Shown: positions 53,319 to 62,233 of the stretch, piece after piece
Position numbering within the stretch: the stretch's first letter is position 1
How the letters are laid out: each line of letters starts with the position of its first letter
Origin: Pyruvatibacter sp.
GTDB lineage: Bacteria > Pseudomonadota > Alphaproteobacteria > CGMCC-115125
Assembly: GCF_040219635.1 (NCBI RefSeq)
Contig: NZ_JAVJSC010000002.1
Span: forward strand, 248,001-312,000
DNA: 64,000 nt
Direction of reading: 5' to 3'
Program-made: the position numbers and the translations under genes
The notes under the pieces: model-generated
Database searches by the model: none
Told to the model about the DNA's origin: nothing
The model's input: the letters and a program-made list of their open reading frames with translations, nothing else

Positions 53319-53543
53319 ATGACTTTCGGCATCCCCATGCGCATCCGCAAACTGATCGGCCTCGTGGTGCTGCTGGCGTTCATGTTTTTCTATGCGCTGC
53401 TGGTGATGACCATCGCTGTCTATCGCCTGCCGGAGCATATGGGCGCCGAGATTGCCTACTACCTGACCGCGGGCATTCTGTGGGCCATTCCCGCACGCTA
53501 TCTCATCGCCTGGATGCAGATACCAGACGAAGACGATGCCTAG
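53319..53543 (+). CDS. DUF2842 small membrane protein
   Basis: 74 residues, two hydrophobic segments (about 10-32 and 43-63), with MRIRKLIGLVVLL and WAIPARYLIAWMQIPD typical of the alphaproteobacterial DUF2842 family. Divergent from ctaA, as in relatives. The internal ATG giving MRIRKLIG may be the true start. Its stop shares CTAG with the small reverse-strand ORF. Confidence 0.8.
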   Translation: MTFGIPMRIRKLIGLVVLLAFMFFYALLVMTIAVYRLPEHMGAEIAYYLTAGILWAIPARYLIAWMQIPDEDDA

Positions 53544-53620
53544 TCGAAGCGGCCAAACGTCATCTTGTTGAGCGCAAGCAGAACAACCAGAAAAATGCAG
53601 ATGGCGATAATCGCGGTCAT
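53540..53620 (-). CDS. 26-residue membrane mini-protein
   Basis: A short frame too small for routine gene calling encodes a hydrophobic helix (AIICIFLVVLLAL-type) followed by NKMTFGRFD. CAGGACGG lies about ten bases before the ATG. It fills the gap between DUF2842 and the polysaccharide genes and overlaps the DUF2842 stop tail to tail. The clean hydrophobic-helix-plus-polar-tail pattern is unlikely by chance but unproven. Function unknown. Confidence 0.45.
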   Translation of the reverse strand: MTAIIAICIFLVVLLALNKMTFGRFD

Positions 53621-53726
53621 GGCGGTGTGTCCGTCCTGAGGATGTGAATCTGTGCCGGACTATAGAAGGTTCGCCTTTGATCCCCAAATGCGGCGAGCCG
53701 AATGCGGCGAAATGCCCTTTGCTCTC

Positions 53727-53825
53727 ACCCTGTTACCCCGCACTTGATCCGGGGCCTACTCGCAAACAATCAACTGCACGGCCAACCAGGGTGGACCCCG
53801 GATCAAATCCGGGGCAACGCAGGGT
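53727..53825. repeat. Intergenic long inverted repeat
   Basis: Outer arms ACCCTG...CAGGGT enclose CCCCG-cacttgatc-CGGGG and CCCCGGAT-caa-ATCCGGGG; the two inner units are also inverted copies of each other. This is the common alphaproteobacterial 'gatc-caa' type intergenic palindrome. It abuts the stop of the polysaccharide deacetylase and may protect or end that transcript. Confidence 0.75.
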
Positions 53826-53829
53826 TTTC

Positions 53830-54900
53830 CTAGGCCACGTTTACCCGGCGGAACTTGTTCCACAGGGCAAAGGGCGCACCGCCCAGCAGTACTTCGACCA
53901 GATCCACGTCCTGAAAGTCGCCGTTGAGCGACAGACGCGGCAGGGCGCGCAAATGGTTGCCGTGGTCTGGAAACAACAATCCCTTGCGGGTGGTCACTGC
54001 GGTCGCAAACCGCTGCGCTGTCGCCAGATCAAACTCGCGCGCGCCCGCTGACCCTTCATCCCCATAGGGATACGCAAAATGCGCCGGCCGCGATCCAAGC
54101 TCTGCTTCAAGCCGCGCTGTGCCCGCCATCATATCCTCGCGGGCACGCTCCCTTGAAAGTTTGGCCAATGCGTAATGCGACGCTGTATGCGCGCCGATGG
54201 TGCACAGCGGGTGAGCGTGCAGCATCCGCACCTGATCCCAGGTCATGGCAAGGCCGCGCGCCAGTGCCTGTCCGTCCACACCTGCAAGACCTGCCAGTTT
54301 TGCAATCGCGTGGCGCGCGTCATCCTCGCTGATGTCGCGCAGCCGCCAATAGACGCTTTCCCAGGCACCACGTTTTTCAACATTGGTCTGTGCGCTGTGG
54401 GCAATCACCTCGCCGCCAATCTCCATTTCAATATGGTCGAGCGCTGCAATGGAGGCTTCCAGCGTGAGCCACCACAGATCAGCACTACCGTCCGGCAGAT
54501 CAGAGGCCACATAGACCGCGAACGGCGCCTCGTGTTTTTCAAATATCGGTAGTGCCAGTTCGGCATTGTCCAGATAGCCGTCATCAAAGGTGAACACTGC
54601 AAACGGCCCCGGTCCGCCGCGCCGCAGACGCTTTGCCATCTCGTCCAGCGTTACAATTTCGTAGCCGATTGCCCGCACCCGGGTGATGACCGCATCCAGA
54701 AACGCAGGCGTTACTTCCAGAATGCGATTGGGCGCGAAATCCAGGTTGCTGTTGCCCGCATCAGGCATCGCCTCGACCACCCGGTGCAGCATGAACACAG
54801 CACCCATGCCGCGCCATCCAGAGCCCAGCACCTTGTGGGCCCGCGTGGTGCGCAACGCGCCGAGGCCGAACTTCAAGACGTCACTGCCGATACGCCGCAT
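53830..54900 (-). CDS. Polysaccharide deacetylase (CE4)
   Basis: 356 residues with a NodB-homology domain. FMLHRVVE leads in, FTFDDGY provides the base Asp and a metal Asp, GAHTASHY gives the two metal His (H-x3-H spacing), and HFAYPYGDEGS is motif 3. It should remove N- or O-acetyl groups from a glycan. No signal peptide is evident, so it may act at the cytoplasmic face on lipid-linked saccharide. Divergent from the acyltransferase gene by 141 bases, marking the start of the polysaccharide locus. Confidence 0.88.
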   Translation of the reverse strand: MRRIGSDVLKFGLGALRTTRAHKVLGSGWRGMGAVFMLHRVVEAMPDAGNSNLDFAPNRILEVTPAFLDAVITRVRAIGYEIVTLDEMAKRLRRGGPGPFAVFTFDDGYLDNAELALPIFEKHEAPFAVYVASDLPDGSADLWWLTLEASIAALDHIEMEIGGEVIAHSAQTNVEKRGAWESVYWRLRDISEDDARHAIAKLAGLAGVDGQALARGLAMTWDQVRMLHAHPLCTIGAHTASHYALAKLSRERAREDMMAGTARLEAELGSRPAHFAYPYGDEGSAGAREFDLATAQRFATAVTTRKGLLFPDHGNHLRALPRLSLNGDFQDVDLVEVLLGGAPFALWNKFRRVNVA

Positions 54901-55041
54901 GGAAAACTGTTTCCCGAAAGGTCGCTGATACCCGCAGCCTAGCGCCTACCTATTGCCAACCGATTGACGCGCCTCGCGCAGATGCGCTGGCATCATCCTT
55001 GCGCTGCATGTCTCAAATCATCGCAGACGAAGGGTCACGTC

Positions 55042-56262
55042 ATGCAGCCTGCCATCATCCAGCCAGCCGTAAGAAACGACGATTTCCTTGTGGTTCCACC
55101 GCCCGTTGACGCCAATTCGCTGGTATTGAGCGCCACAACGGACATTGCATCGCTGGCGCAGCAGTGGCGTGGACTGGAGCTGCGGGCCGTCGGACATGTG
55201 TTCCAGACATGGGCCTGGGTCTCGAATTGGCACACCCATATTGGCACCGCCCGCAAAATTGAGCCGTTCATCGTTGCCGCGCACAGCCGTGACGGCACCA
55301 TGCGCGCCCTGTTGCCGTTTGGCATTCACAGCCGCGCAGGTATGAGAACACTTGTATGGCTGGGAGATGAACACGCCGACTACAAAGGCCCCCTGATCGA
55401 CCGCGACCTGCTGCCCGGCCTGACAGCCGGCGCAATGCAGCGGATGTTTGACAGCGCCGTTAAACTTGCCCCGCGCATTGATGCAGTGCGACTTCTGGAT
55501 ATGCCTGAACAGTTTGGATCAACCGCCCACCCCCTGCTTGTTTACCCCAATCAGCCAGCTCCCGTTGCCTCCCATGCGCTCACGCTGAAGCCTGATTTTG
55601 ATCGTCTGTACAAAGAGCACCGTGGAACATCATCGCGCAAGAAACTCCGCCAGAAACAGCGTCGTCTCGAAGAAGCTGAAGGCCCCGTCAGCCTGAAAAT
55701 CGCAACAACCCCATCCGCCCGCAGCAGGGCTATTTCAGCACTCATAGACCAGAAACGTGCGCGCCTGAACCAAATGGGTGTCGCCGATATGTTTGCAACA
55801 CCCCAAGTGCGTGCCTTCTATCGTACCTTGGCCGAACAACACCCGGACATCTGCCAACTTTCAACGCTGGATGCGGGCGACACACCCGTTGCCGCCAACT
55901 GGGGGTTGGTGTGGGGAGATCGTTACTACTACGTGCTCTCCACCATGACATCCGGCGAACATCAGCACCTGTCCACCGGACAGTTGCACCTCAATGAACT
56001 GATTTCATGGAGCGCGGATCGCGGTCTTAAGGTTTTTGATTTCACTGCCGGTGACGAAACTTACAAAGACGACTGGTGCGACACAGCCATGGGACTGTTT
56101 GACGTTCACTATGGCTTAACCATCAAGGGCCGCTTGCTGGCTTGGTTCAACGCACACACTCGCACCGCAAAGCGTAAAATCAAACACCATGAGCCACTCT
56201 GGAACACCGCGCAGAAGCTGCGAAAAAAGGTCCATGACCTGCGTATGAAAACGGGTTGGTAA
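55042..56262 (+). CDS. CelD/BcsL-type acyltransferase, paralogue 1
   Basis: 406 residues, PF13480-like GNAT/FemAB fold. N-terminal lobe with VFQTWAWVSNWH, LWLGDEHADYKGPLI-type segment, basic linker GTSSRKKLRQKQRRLEE, and C-terminal FDFTAGDETYKDDWC, the hallmark of the family. Such enzymes N- or O-acylate sugars in surface glycans. GAAGGG nine bases before ATG 55042 fixes the start. Similar in plan to the protein at 57268. Confidence 0.85.
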   Translation: MQPAIIQPAVRNDDFLVVPPPVDANSLVLSATTDIASLAQQWRGLELRAVGHVFQTWAWVSNWHTHIGTARKIEPFIVAAHSRDGTMRALLPFGIHSRAGMRTLVWLGDEHADYKGPLIDRDLLPGLTAGAMQRMFDSAVKLAPRIDAVRLLDMPEQFGSTAHPLLVYPNQPAPVASHALTLKPDFDRLYKEHRGTSSRKKLRQKQRRLEEAEGPVSLKIATTPSARSRAISALIDQKRARLNQMGVADMFATPQVRAFYRTLAEQHPDICQLSTLDAGDTPVAANWGLVWGDRYYYVLSTMTSGEHQHLSTGQLHLNELISWSADRGLKVFDFTAGDETYKDDWCDTAMGLFDVHYGLTIKGRLLAWFNAHTRTAKRKIKHHEPLWNTAQKLRKKVHDLRMKTGW

Positions 56263-56331
56263 CACCCCGCGTGCAACCGTCGCAACCATCTTGGGCACCA
56301 GTCTGCCCGATGTTCACGACGGAGACCGGAC

Positions 56332-57261
56332 ATGTCCCGGATTATTGATATATCCCAGGCGGATGCAGACCGCTTTTCTTTGGGTACCGTCCACGCACGG
56401 CACCGCTTTGAGCAAAGCGGCCTGTTCAGTGACGACACATTGGCGGAGCTGATCGACGGCTATCCCACTGAACATTTCGAGATCAACACCAGCATCGATC
56501 ACGCCGACGGCTCACAAGAGTGGCGGCACGGCACCATAGGCGCGCGCACTGGCAGCGAAGTGCTTGAGGCCGTGCGCAATGGCAAGCTGTGGATCAATCT
56601 TCAGCATCTCGAAACAGTGGCACCGCGTTATCACGCGCTGGTAAAACGCGCCTTCGCTGAAATCGAGGACCGCAACCCGCGCTTCCGTGCCATGCGCCAC
56701 AACACCGGCCTGCTGATTTCAAGCCCGCAGGCGCGCGTGCTTTATCATTGCGACATTCCCGTTATCGCGCTCTGGCATATTCGTGGGCGCAAGCGCCTGT
56801 GGCTTTATCCCGATACGGAAGAACTGCTGCCAATGACCGAGCGCGAAAAGGTCGTGCTGCGCGAAACCGAAGAAGAGATTCCCTACCGCAAGGAGTTTGA
56901 TGCCCAGGCACAGGTGTTTGACCTGGAGCCGGGCGATGCACTGTCGTGGAAAATGCACACACCACACCGCGTCGATAATCTTGAAGGCCTCAACGTCTCC
57001 ATCACCACCTCCTATTTCACGCCTGCCGCCCGCATGTTGTACGGCGTCGTGTATGCGAACGGCGCCATGCGCCGGCTCGCCGGTATCAACGCCACCAGCA
57101 TCAAGGCCACTGGCCCTGTCGCCTGGGGCAAATGCGCCATTGCCGCCGCCGTGCGTATGTCGGGCGTGCTGAAACCAAACGAGCGCGTGTACGAAACAAC
57201 CTTCGAGGTGGACCCGTCCCGCGCCCTTGGTTACGCCCCCATTGCCGACAGCAAGGCGTAA
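56332..57261 (+). CDS. JmjC-like cupin (HxD...H) protein, paralogue 1
   Basis: 309 residues. A double-stranded beta-helix core has His139-x-Asp141 (YHCDIPV), a GRKRLWLYP strand, EPGDALSW, and His212 (TPHRVDN), the Fe(II) triad of 2-oxoglutarate-dependent JmjC-like oxygenases. No DNA-binding or signal region. Given its place between two acyltransferases, it may hydroxylate the glycan or its acyl group; this is inferred. GGAG precedes the ATG. The next gene starts six bases after its stop. Confidence 0.75.
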   Translation: MSRIIDISQADADRFSLGTVHARHRFEQSGLFSDDTLAELIDGYPTEHFEINTSIDHADGSQEWRHGTIGARTGSEVLEAVRNGKLWINLQHLETVAPRYHALVKRAFAEIEDRNPRFRAMRHNTGLLISSPQARVLYHCDIPVIALWHIRGRKRLWLYPDTEELLPMTEREKVVLRETEEEIPYRKEFDAQAQVFDLEPGDALSWKMHTPHRVDNLEGLNVSITTSYFTPAARMLYGVVYANGAMRRLAGINATSIKATGPVAWGKCAIAAAVRMSGVLKPNERVYETTFEVDPSRALGYAPIADSKA

Positions 57262-57267
57262 CTGACA

Positions 57268-58509
57268 ATGGGTGCAGTCTCACTCGGTCTGGTCAATTCG
57301 TCACTAGCAACCGCGCTGGGTGTTGGCCTGCGGACTACCGCAGCATCAGCATCCGCCAAAGAAACGGCCACTTACACCGTCAGCATCTACACTTCGCTTG
57401 AAAGCTGCGCTGCCGCATGGCGGCTTTTCGAGCAGGATGCAGTTGCAACCATCTTCCAGACCTATGGCTGGCTTGAGTGCTGGCAGCGCACCGTGGGCGA
57501 GGCGCGCGCCAGCCGTCCGCATATTGCGTTCGTACACGACAAAACCGGCAGCCCTGTCATGATCCTGCCGCTGGCGCTGGAAAACATTCTGGGTGTCTCG
57601 ACACTCACCTGGATGGCCCGCGACGAGGCGGACTATCACGCGCCACTGATGACAAAAGAGTTTGCCGCAACCTGCACCGCAGCAGATATGCAGCACATTC
57701 TCACGCGCATTGCCCGGCATGTTTCCTCAGCCGATGCGTTGTCCCTCATCAAAACCGTGCATACATTTGATAGCGCTCTAAACCCGCTGACACATATGCA
57801 GCACCTGCCCCACCCGTCAGCAGCCCACGCTATATCCCTGCATGGAACCTTTGACGAGCTGTACGCCGACAAACGCAGCAAATCGACCCGCCGCAAGGAT
57901 CGCCAACGCCGCCAGCGGATTGAGGCCATGGGCGACCTGAAGTTCGAAATTGCCCAAACGCCACAGCAACGCCACGACATGCTGACAAGCCTTCTCAGCC
58001 AAAAGGCAGCGTGGCTTGAAGCGCGCGGCATAACAAACCCTTTCGCGGCGGATGACGTGCAGGCCTTCCTGCAAAGCCTGATTGATGATCCGTCAGCCGC
58101 AGCCGCTCTGCACATTTCAGCCATGACGCTGAACGGCGAAGTCATTGCCGGCAATCTGGGCTACACCCGTGGCAACCGCTTTTATGCCATGATCGGCACA
58201 ATCGCAGACGGTGACGTGGCTCGTCAGTCTCCCGGTATCGTGCACCTTCATGAGTTGCTCAAATGGTGCTTCGATAACGATATCAGCATTTTTGACCTGA
58301 CCGTTGGCGACGAAGGATACAAAAAAGACTGGTGCGACATGCGTCAGGATCTTGTGGACATTCGCTTGCCGCTCTCCATTGCAGGCTATCTGGCAACCGC
58401 GATCCTGCGGGCCAAAGACATGGCTAAACGCGCCATCAAATCATCCCCTGGGCTGTTCACGTTTGCACTGGCCACCCGCCGCACGCTCAAGACCATCGTG
58501 CCAAAATGA
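57268..58509 (+). CDS. CelD/BcsL-type acyltransferase, paralogue 2
   Basis: 413 residues with the same plan as the protein at 55042: IFQTYGWLECWQ, WMARDEADYHAPLM, basic RSKSTRRKDRQRRQR linker and FDLTVGDEGYKKDWC. The N-terminal 35 residues are Ala/Ser-rich and not conserved between the paralogues. Predicted sugar N- or O-acyltransferase. Its stop overlaps the flippase start by four bases. Confidence 0.85.
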   Translation: MGAVSLGLVNSSLATALGVGLRTTAASASAKETATYTVSIYTSLESCAAAWRLFEQDAVATIFQTYGWLECWQRTVGEARASRPHIAFVHDKTGSPVMILPLALENILGVSTLTWMARDEADYHAPLMTKEFAATCTAADMQHILTRIARHVSSADALSLIKTVHTFDSALNPLTHMQHLPHPSAAHAISLHGTFDELYADKRSKSTRRKDRQRRQRIEAMGDLKFEIAQTPQQRHDMLTSLLSQKAAWLEARGITNPFAADDVQAFLQSLIDDPSAAAALHISAMTLNGEVIAGNLGYTRGNRFYAMIGTIADGDVARQSPGIVHLHELLKWCFDNDISIFDLTVGDEGYKKDWCDMRQDLVDIRLPLSIAGYLATAILRAKDMAKRAIKSSPGLFTFALATRRTLKTIVPK

Positions 58510-59942
58510 GCACGGCGGAACCTACACTTGAAACCAAACGGCATGGCTCTGCGCCCCGCACCGGGTCAGCAATTAAGCGGCTGCTGACAATCCTGCTGGG
58601 GTGCCTGCCCACCCCCCTTGCCCGCCGTATGGAAAGCCAGTTGGAAAGCGCCAGTGACCTGGCCGCCGTGCTGCGCGGAGCCGCCTCCGTCATGCTCATC
58701 CGCATTGCCGGAGCCGGCATCACCTTTGCCTCCATGGTCTTGTTGGCGCGCTGGATGGGAGCCTTCGAGTTTGGCATTTATGCCTATGTATGGACCTGGG
58801 TAATTTTGCTCGGCACCATGGCGCCGCTGGGTCTCAACACATCCATCCTGCGCTTTGTCCCCGAATATATCGCCCGTTCACGCTGGGGCCGGTTGCGCGG
58901 GCTATTGATCCGCACGCACCTCATGGTGCTCGCTGCAGCTCTTGGTGCGTCAGCCCTGTGCGCAGCGGTGCTCTATGTCATCGCGCCGTCAATAGACGCA
59001 TTCTACATACTGCCGTTTGTCGTCGCCCTCGCCGCCATGCCGCTGTATGCCATGATGGATATGCAGGAAGGCACCTCGCGCGCCTTTGGCTGGGTGACGC
59101 TGGCCTACCTCATGCCTTATGTGGTGCGCCCGTTGCTGCTGCTGTGCGGCATCGGCACGCTGGTGCTCATTGGCCTCGCACCTGATGCAGTGACGGCGCT
59201 GCTGGCAATGACTGCGGCCTGCGTCATCGCCATGAGCGTGCAGGCGGTATTGCTGTTTCGCGGCATCTCCCGCACCGTCCCCGATGCCCGACCGCGCTAT
59301 CACGCCGGCTACTGGCTCAAGATATCCGCTCCCATGCTGATGTTTGAAGGCGCTTATCTGCTGATGGCCTCAACAGACGTGCTGATGCTCGGCAAGATCG
59401 AGGACCCGGCTGCCGTGGCCATTTATTTTGCCGCCGCCCGCACCGCAAGCCTCATCGGCTTTGTCTATTTCGCCACCGCCGCACGCGCGGTGCCCAAGTT
59501 TGCCGAAATCAACGCATCAGGCACTCGCGAAGACCTCCAGGCTTTCCTTGATGGTCTCAACCGCATGAGTTTCTGGCCCACATTTCTGGCCGCTCTCGCC
59601 CTCATCGCCGTCGGTCCCTACATTCTTGCGCTGTTCGGCGCGGGTTTTGAAACCGGCTATCTGGTGCTGGCCATTCTGGCAATCGGCTACATCGCGCGCT
59701 GCACCGTGGGACCGCTGGAATATCTTTTGTCGATGACCGGCAAACAGATGGTCGCCACACGCATCATCTGCCTGTCAGCGCTGGGCAATGTGGCGCTCAA
59801 CGCCATGCTGATCCCCCAGTTCGGTACGCTGGGAGCCGCCATTGCAACCGTTATCGCCATGACGGCCAATCTCGCGGCGCTGGCATTCGCCGTGCGCCGC
59901 CACCTTGGCCTGAGCGCGTTCCTGCTGCGCCCGTCGCGTTAA
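58506..59942 (+). CDS. Wzx-like oligosaccharide flippase
   Basis: 478 residues with about 12-14 membrane helices, of the polysaccharide biosynthesis (MATE/MVF) superfamily: VLLARWMGAFEFGIYAYVW near helix 1-2, GLNTSILRFVPEYI and MLMFEGAYLLMASTDVLMLG are typical. It should flip lipid-linked glycan repeat units to the periplasm. Its presence implies a Wzx/Wzy-type pathway; the polymerase must lie outside the window. Confidence 0.88.
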   Translation: MSTAEPTLETKRHGSAPRTGSAIKRLLTILLGCLPTPLARRMESQLESASDLAAVLRGAASVMLIRIAGAGITFASMVLLARWMGAFEFGIYAYVWTWVILLGTMAPLGLNTSILRFVPEYIARSRWGRLRGLLIRTHLMVLAAALGASALCAAVLYVIAPSIDAFYILPFVVALAAMPLYAMMDMQEGTSRAFGWVTLAYLMPYVVRPLLLLCGIGTLVLIGLAPDAVTALLAMTAACVIAMSVQAVLLFRGISRTVPDARPRYHAGYWLKISAPMLMFEGAYLLMASTDVLMLGKIEDPAAVAIYFAAARTASLIGFVYFATAARAVPKFAEINASGTREDLQAFLDGLNRMSFWPTFLAALALIAVGPYILALFGAGFETGYLVLAILAIGYIARCTVGPLEYLLSMTGKQMVATRIICLSALGNVALNAMLIPQFGTLGAAIATVIAMTANLAALAFAVRRHLGLSAFLLRPSR

Positions 59943-60054
59943 TCTCGCGCACGCTCGCTGCACCGCCACCACCCTGGCATCAGCCTTGCTCGGTGAACGT
60001 ACCCCCACGGACCCTGCGTGCCGCAATGGCACAGGTCCACGACAGGACGCCTGC

Positions 60055-61326
60055 ATGACCCCGCGAGCACACTCATTTGACCTGCCCGCCACACTGCGTG
60101 ACGCGGCATGGCCAGCAACCAATGAACCTGGTTACGCCGCCCAGACATCATGGCTCACCGGCGCTGACGCCTGCCAGACCATTATCGCTGACTGGCGCGA
60201 CCTTGCAGACAATGCCAGCGAACCAAACCCGTTCTACGAACCTCACATGCTGCTGCCCGCAATGACGCATCTGCCCGGTGGGTCAAAAGTGCATGTGATC
60301 GCCATACATGCCTCGCCCCACAGCAACCGCCTGATCGGTCTGGTGCCCGTCAAAATCACCAACACGTATCTTGGCCTGCCGGTGCGCAGCGCCCAAAGCT
60401 GGAAGCACATCCACTGCTTCCTCGCTACGCCATTGCTGCGCAAAGGCCACGAACAGGACGCGCTGCGGGGCATCATCGCCGCCCTGCGCGCCCGCCACAT
60501 TACCGTCATGCGCTTTGCGCACAGCGCCGCAGATGGTGCCTTCGCAGCGGCCCTGGCTACCATTCTCAACACAAAGAACCACGCGCAGGCAGAAACACGC
60601 CGTTTTGAACGCGCCATTCTTCAAAGCACCACATCCGCCGACGATTACATCGCCGCTGCTATCTCCAGGAAGAAGCGCAAGGAATATGGCCGCATTACCC
60701 GACGCCTCGCCGAAGAAGGATCAGTAACCTTTGAAGCTGTGGAAGTAACCGACCCCGCAGCCGTGGAAGGTGCCGCGCTGGAGTTTCTGGCGCTTGAGCA
60801 ATCAGGCTGGAAAGGCCGCAACGGCACTGCCATTGCCCAGCAACCCGCAGAGCAGCGGTTTTTTCTCGATGCCTGCCGCGCCGCCGCCGCCCGCAAAACC
60901 CTCAATACACTCACCCTGCGGGTCAACAACACAGCCGTTGCCAGCATCATCAATTTTACAGGTACCGCGCACGGCACCGCACCCGACGCAGGCGCGGGCC
61001 TGTTTTCCTTCAAGATTGCCTATGACGAGGGCTTTGCGCGCTATTCCCCCGGCGTGCTGCTGGAACTGGAACTGACAGCCCGCACCTTGGCCGACCCATC
61101 CCTTGCCTTTGCAGATAGCTGCGCCAACCCCGACCACCCGATGATTGATCATTTGTGGCGTGAACGGCGCGTCATGCACGACATCAACATCGCCGTATCA
61201 CCCGCGACACCTGCCTGGCTGCTGGGTGCAACACGCCTGCTCGAAGCCTGCCTCGCTACCGCCAAAACAAAGGCCCGCGCAATGCTGGCTTTTGCAGCCA
61301 CAGCATTGCGCCGGAGAAACTCATGA
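60055..61326 (+). CDS. CelD/BcsL-type acyltransferase, divergent paralogue 3
   Basis: 423 residues. It keeps the family layout: NPFYEPHMLLPAM in the N-lobe, basic SRKKRKEYGRITRRL linker, and LALEQSGWKGRNGTA, the segment seen in many PF13480 proteins. The GDExYKxxW hallmark is replaced by CANPDHPMIDHLWRERR, so substrate or mechanism may differ. ATG 60055 chosen over an upstream frame start. Four-base overlap with the next gene couples it to the second JmjC-like protein. Confidence 0.8.
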   Translation: MTPRAHSFDLPATLRDAAWPATNEPGYAAQTSWLTGADACQTIIADWRDLADNASEPNPFYEPHMLLPAMTHLPGGSKVHVIAIHASPHSNRLIGLVPVKITNTYLGLPVRSAQSWKHIHCFLATPLLRKGHEQDALRGIIAALRARHITVMRFAHSAADGAFAAALATILNTKNHAQAETRRFERAILQSTTSADDYIAAAISRKKRKEYGRITRRLAEEGSVTFEAVEVTDPAAVEGAALEFLALEQSGWKGRNGTAIAQQPAEQRFFLDACRAAAARKTLNTLTLRVNNTAVASIINFTGTAHGTAPDAGAGLFSFKIAYDEGFARYSPGVLLELELTARTLADPSLAFADSCANPDHPMIDHLWRERRVMHDINIAVSPATPAWLLGATRLLEACLATAKTKARAMLAFAATALRRRNS

Positions 61327-62231
61327 CACAGCATTTCACACTGCCATCATCCGCCCCTGCCGCACTCGACATGCACATAGGCATGGAACCGTTCAAGCTG
61401 CGTCACGACCTGGCCGGTGACCCGCTTTTCAGCCTTGAAGCCATGGCGACACTCGCCACCGACCTGCCCGCCGACAAGGTGGACTACAACCGCGCCAATC
61501 TGCCGGTGGATGTTGCAGGCGCGCCCATTCCCGGCAACGGGCTGACGCCGGCGCAAACCGTCCACGACATTGAAACCTGCGGCTCATGGATGGTGCTCAA
61601 GGGCATGGAACTGGTGCCCGCCTACGCAGCCCTGCTCGATGAACTCGTGGATGAACTGGCGCGCCTCAGCGGCCTGTCACCCAAAGCCTTCAGCCACCGC
61701 GTGGCACTGGGCTTTGTGACGTCGCCCGGCGGCGTCACACCCTATCATCTGGACTCCGAGCATAACTTCCTGCTTCAGATGCGCGGCCATAAGACCATGA
61801 CAATCCTGCCTCATACCGCCACCACAACCCCGCAGGACATCGAAATATCTCCGTCAAAGAGCCGCTATATCGAGTATCGCGCAGCCTTCGCACCGCTCGC
61901 CAAAACCTTTGAACTCACAGCAGGAGACGCTGTGTGCGTGCCCTTCAACGATCCGCATTATGTGCAGAACGGCAATGAGGTATCCGTCTCCATGGGTATT
62001 ACATTCCATGACATGGAAACATGGCAGCGCCGCAAGGTAGCAACCGTGAACCACACCCTGCGCCGCATCGGCCTTGCACAGCCGCGTCCGGGTACACGCC
62101 CGACCGCCGACAAGGCGAAAGTGGCAGCCTACGACGCGGTAAATGCGTTGATGGACCCGATCAGGCGCAATGAAAAAGCCCGCCAGTTTGTCAAACGGCA
62201 TCTGCTGCGCGGAGCAGCCGTCACGTCATAA
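61323..62231 (+). CDS. JmjC-like cupin (HxD...H) protein, paralogue 2
   Basis: 302 residues. His142-x-Asp144 (YHLDSEHNF), MRGHKTMTILP, TAGDAVCVPF and His212 (NDPHYVQNG) mirror the triad and spacing of the protein at 56332, although overall similarity is low. Early region GSWMVLKGMELVPAYAALL resembles other JmjC-like proteins with a helical lead-in. Likely an iron/2-oxoglutarate oxygenase acting with the adjacent acyltransferase. It converges on the Wzc-like gene with a two-base gap. Confidence 0.75.
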   Translation: MTQHFTLPSSAPAALDMHIGMEPFKLRHDLAGDPLFSLEAMATLATDLPADKVDYNRANLPVDVAGAPIPGNGLTPAQTVHDIETCGSWMVLKGMELVPAYAALLDELVDELARLSGLSPKAFSHRVALGFVTSPGGVTPYHLDSEHNFLLQMRGHKTMTILPHTATTTPQDIEISPSKSRYIEYRAAFAPLAKTFELTAGDAVCVPFNDPHYVQNGNEVSVSMGITFHDMETWQRRKVATVNHTLRRIGLAQPRPGTRPTADKAKVAAYDAVNALMDPIRRNEKARQFVKRHLLRGAAVTS

Positions 62232-62233
62232 CA

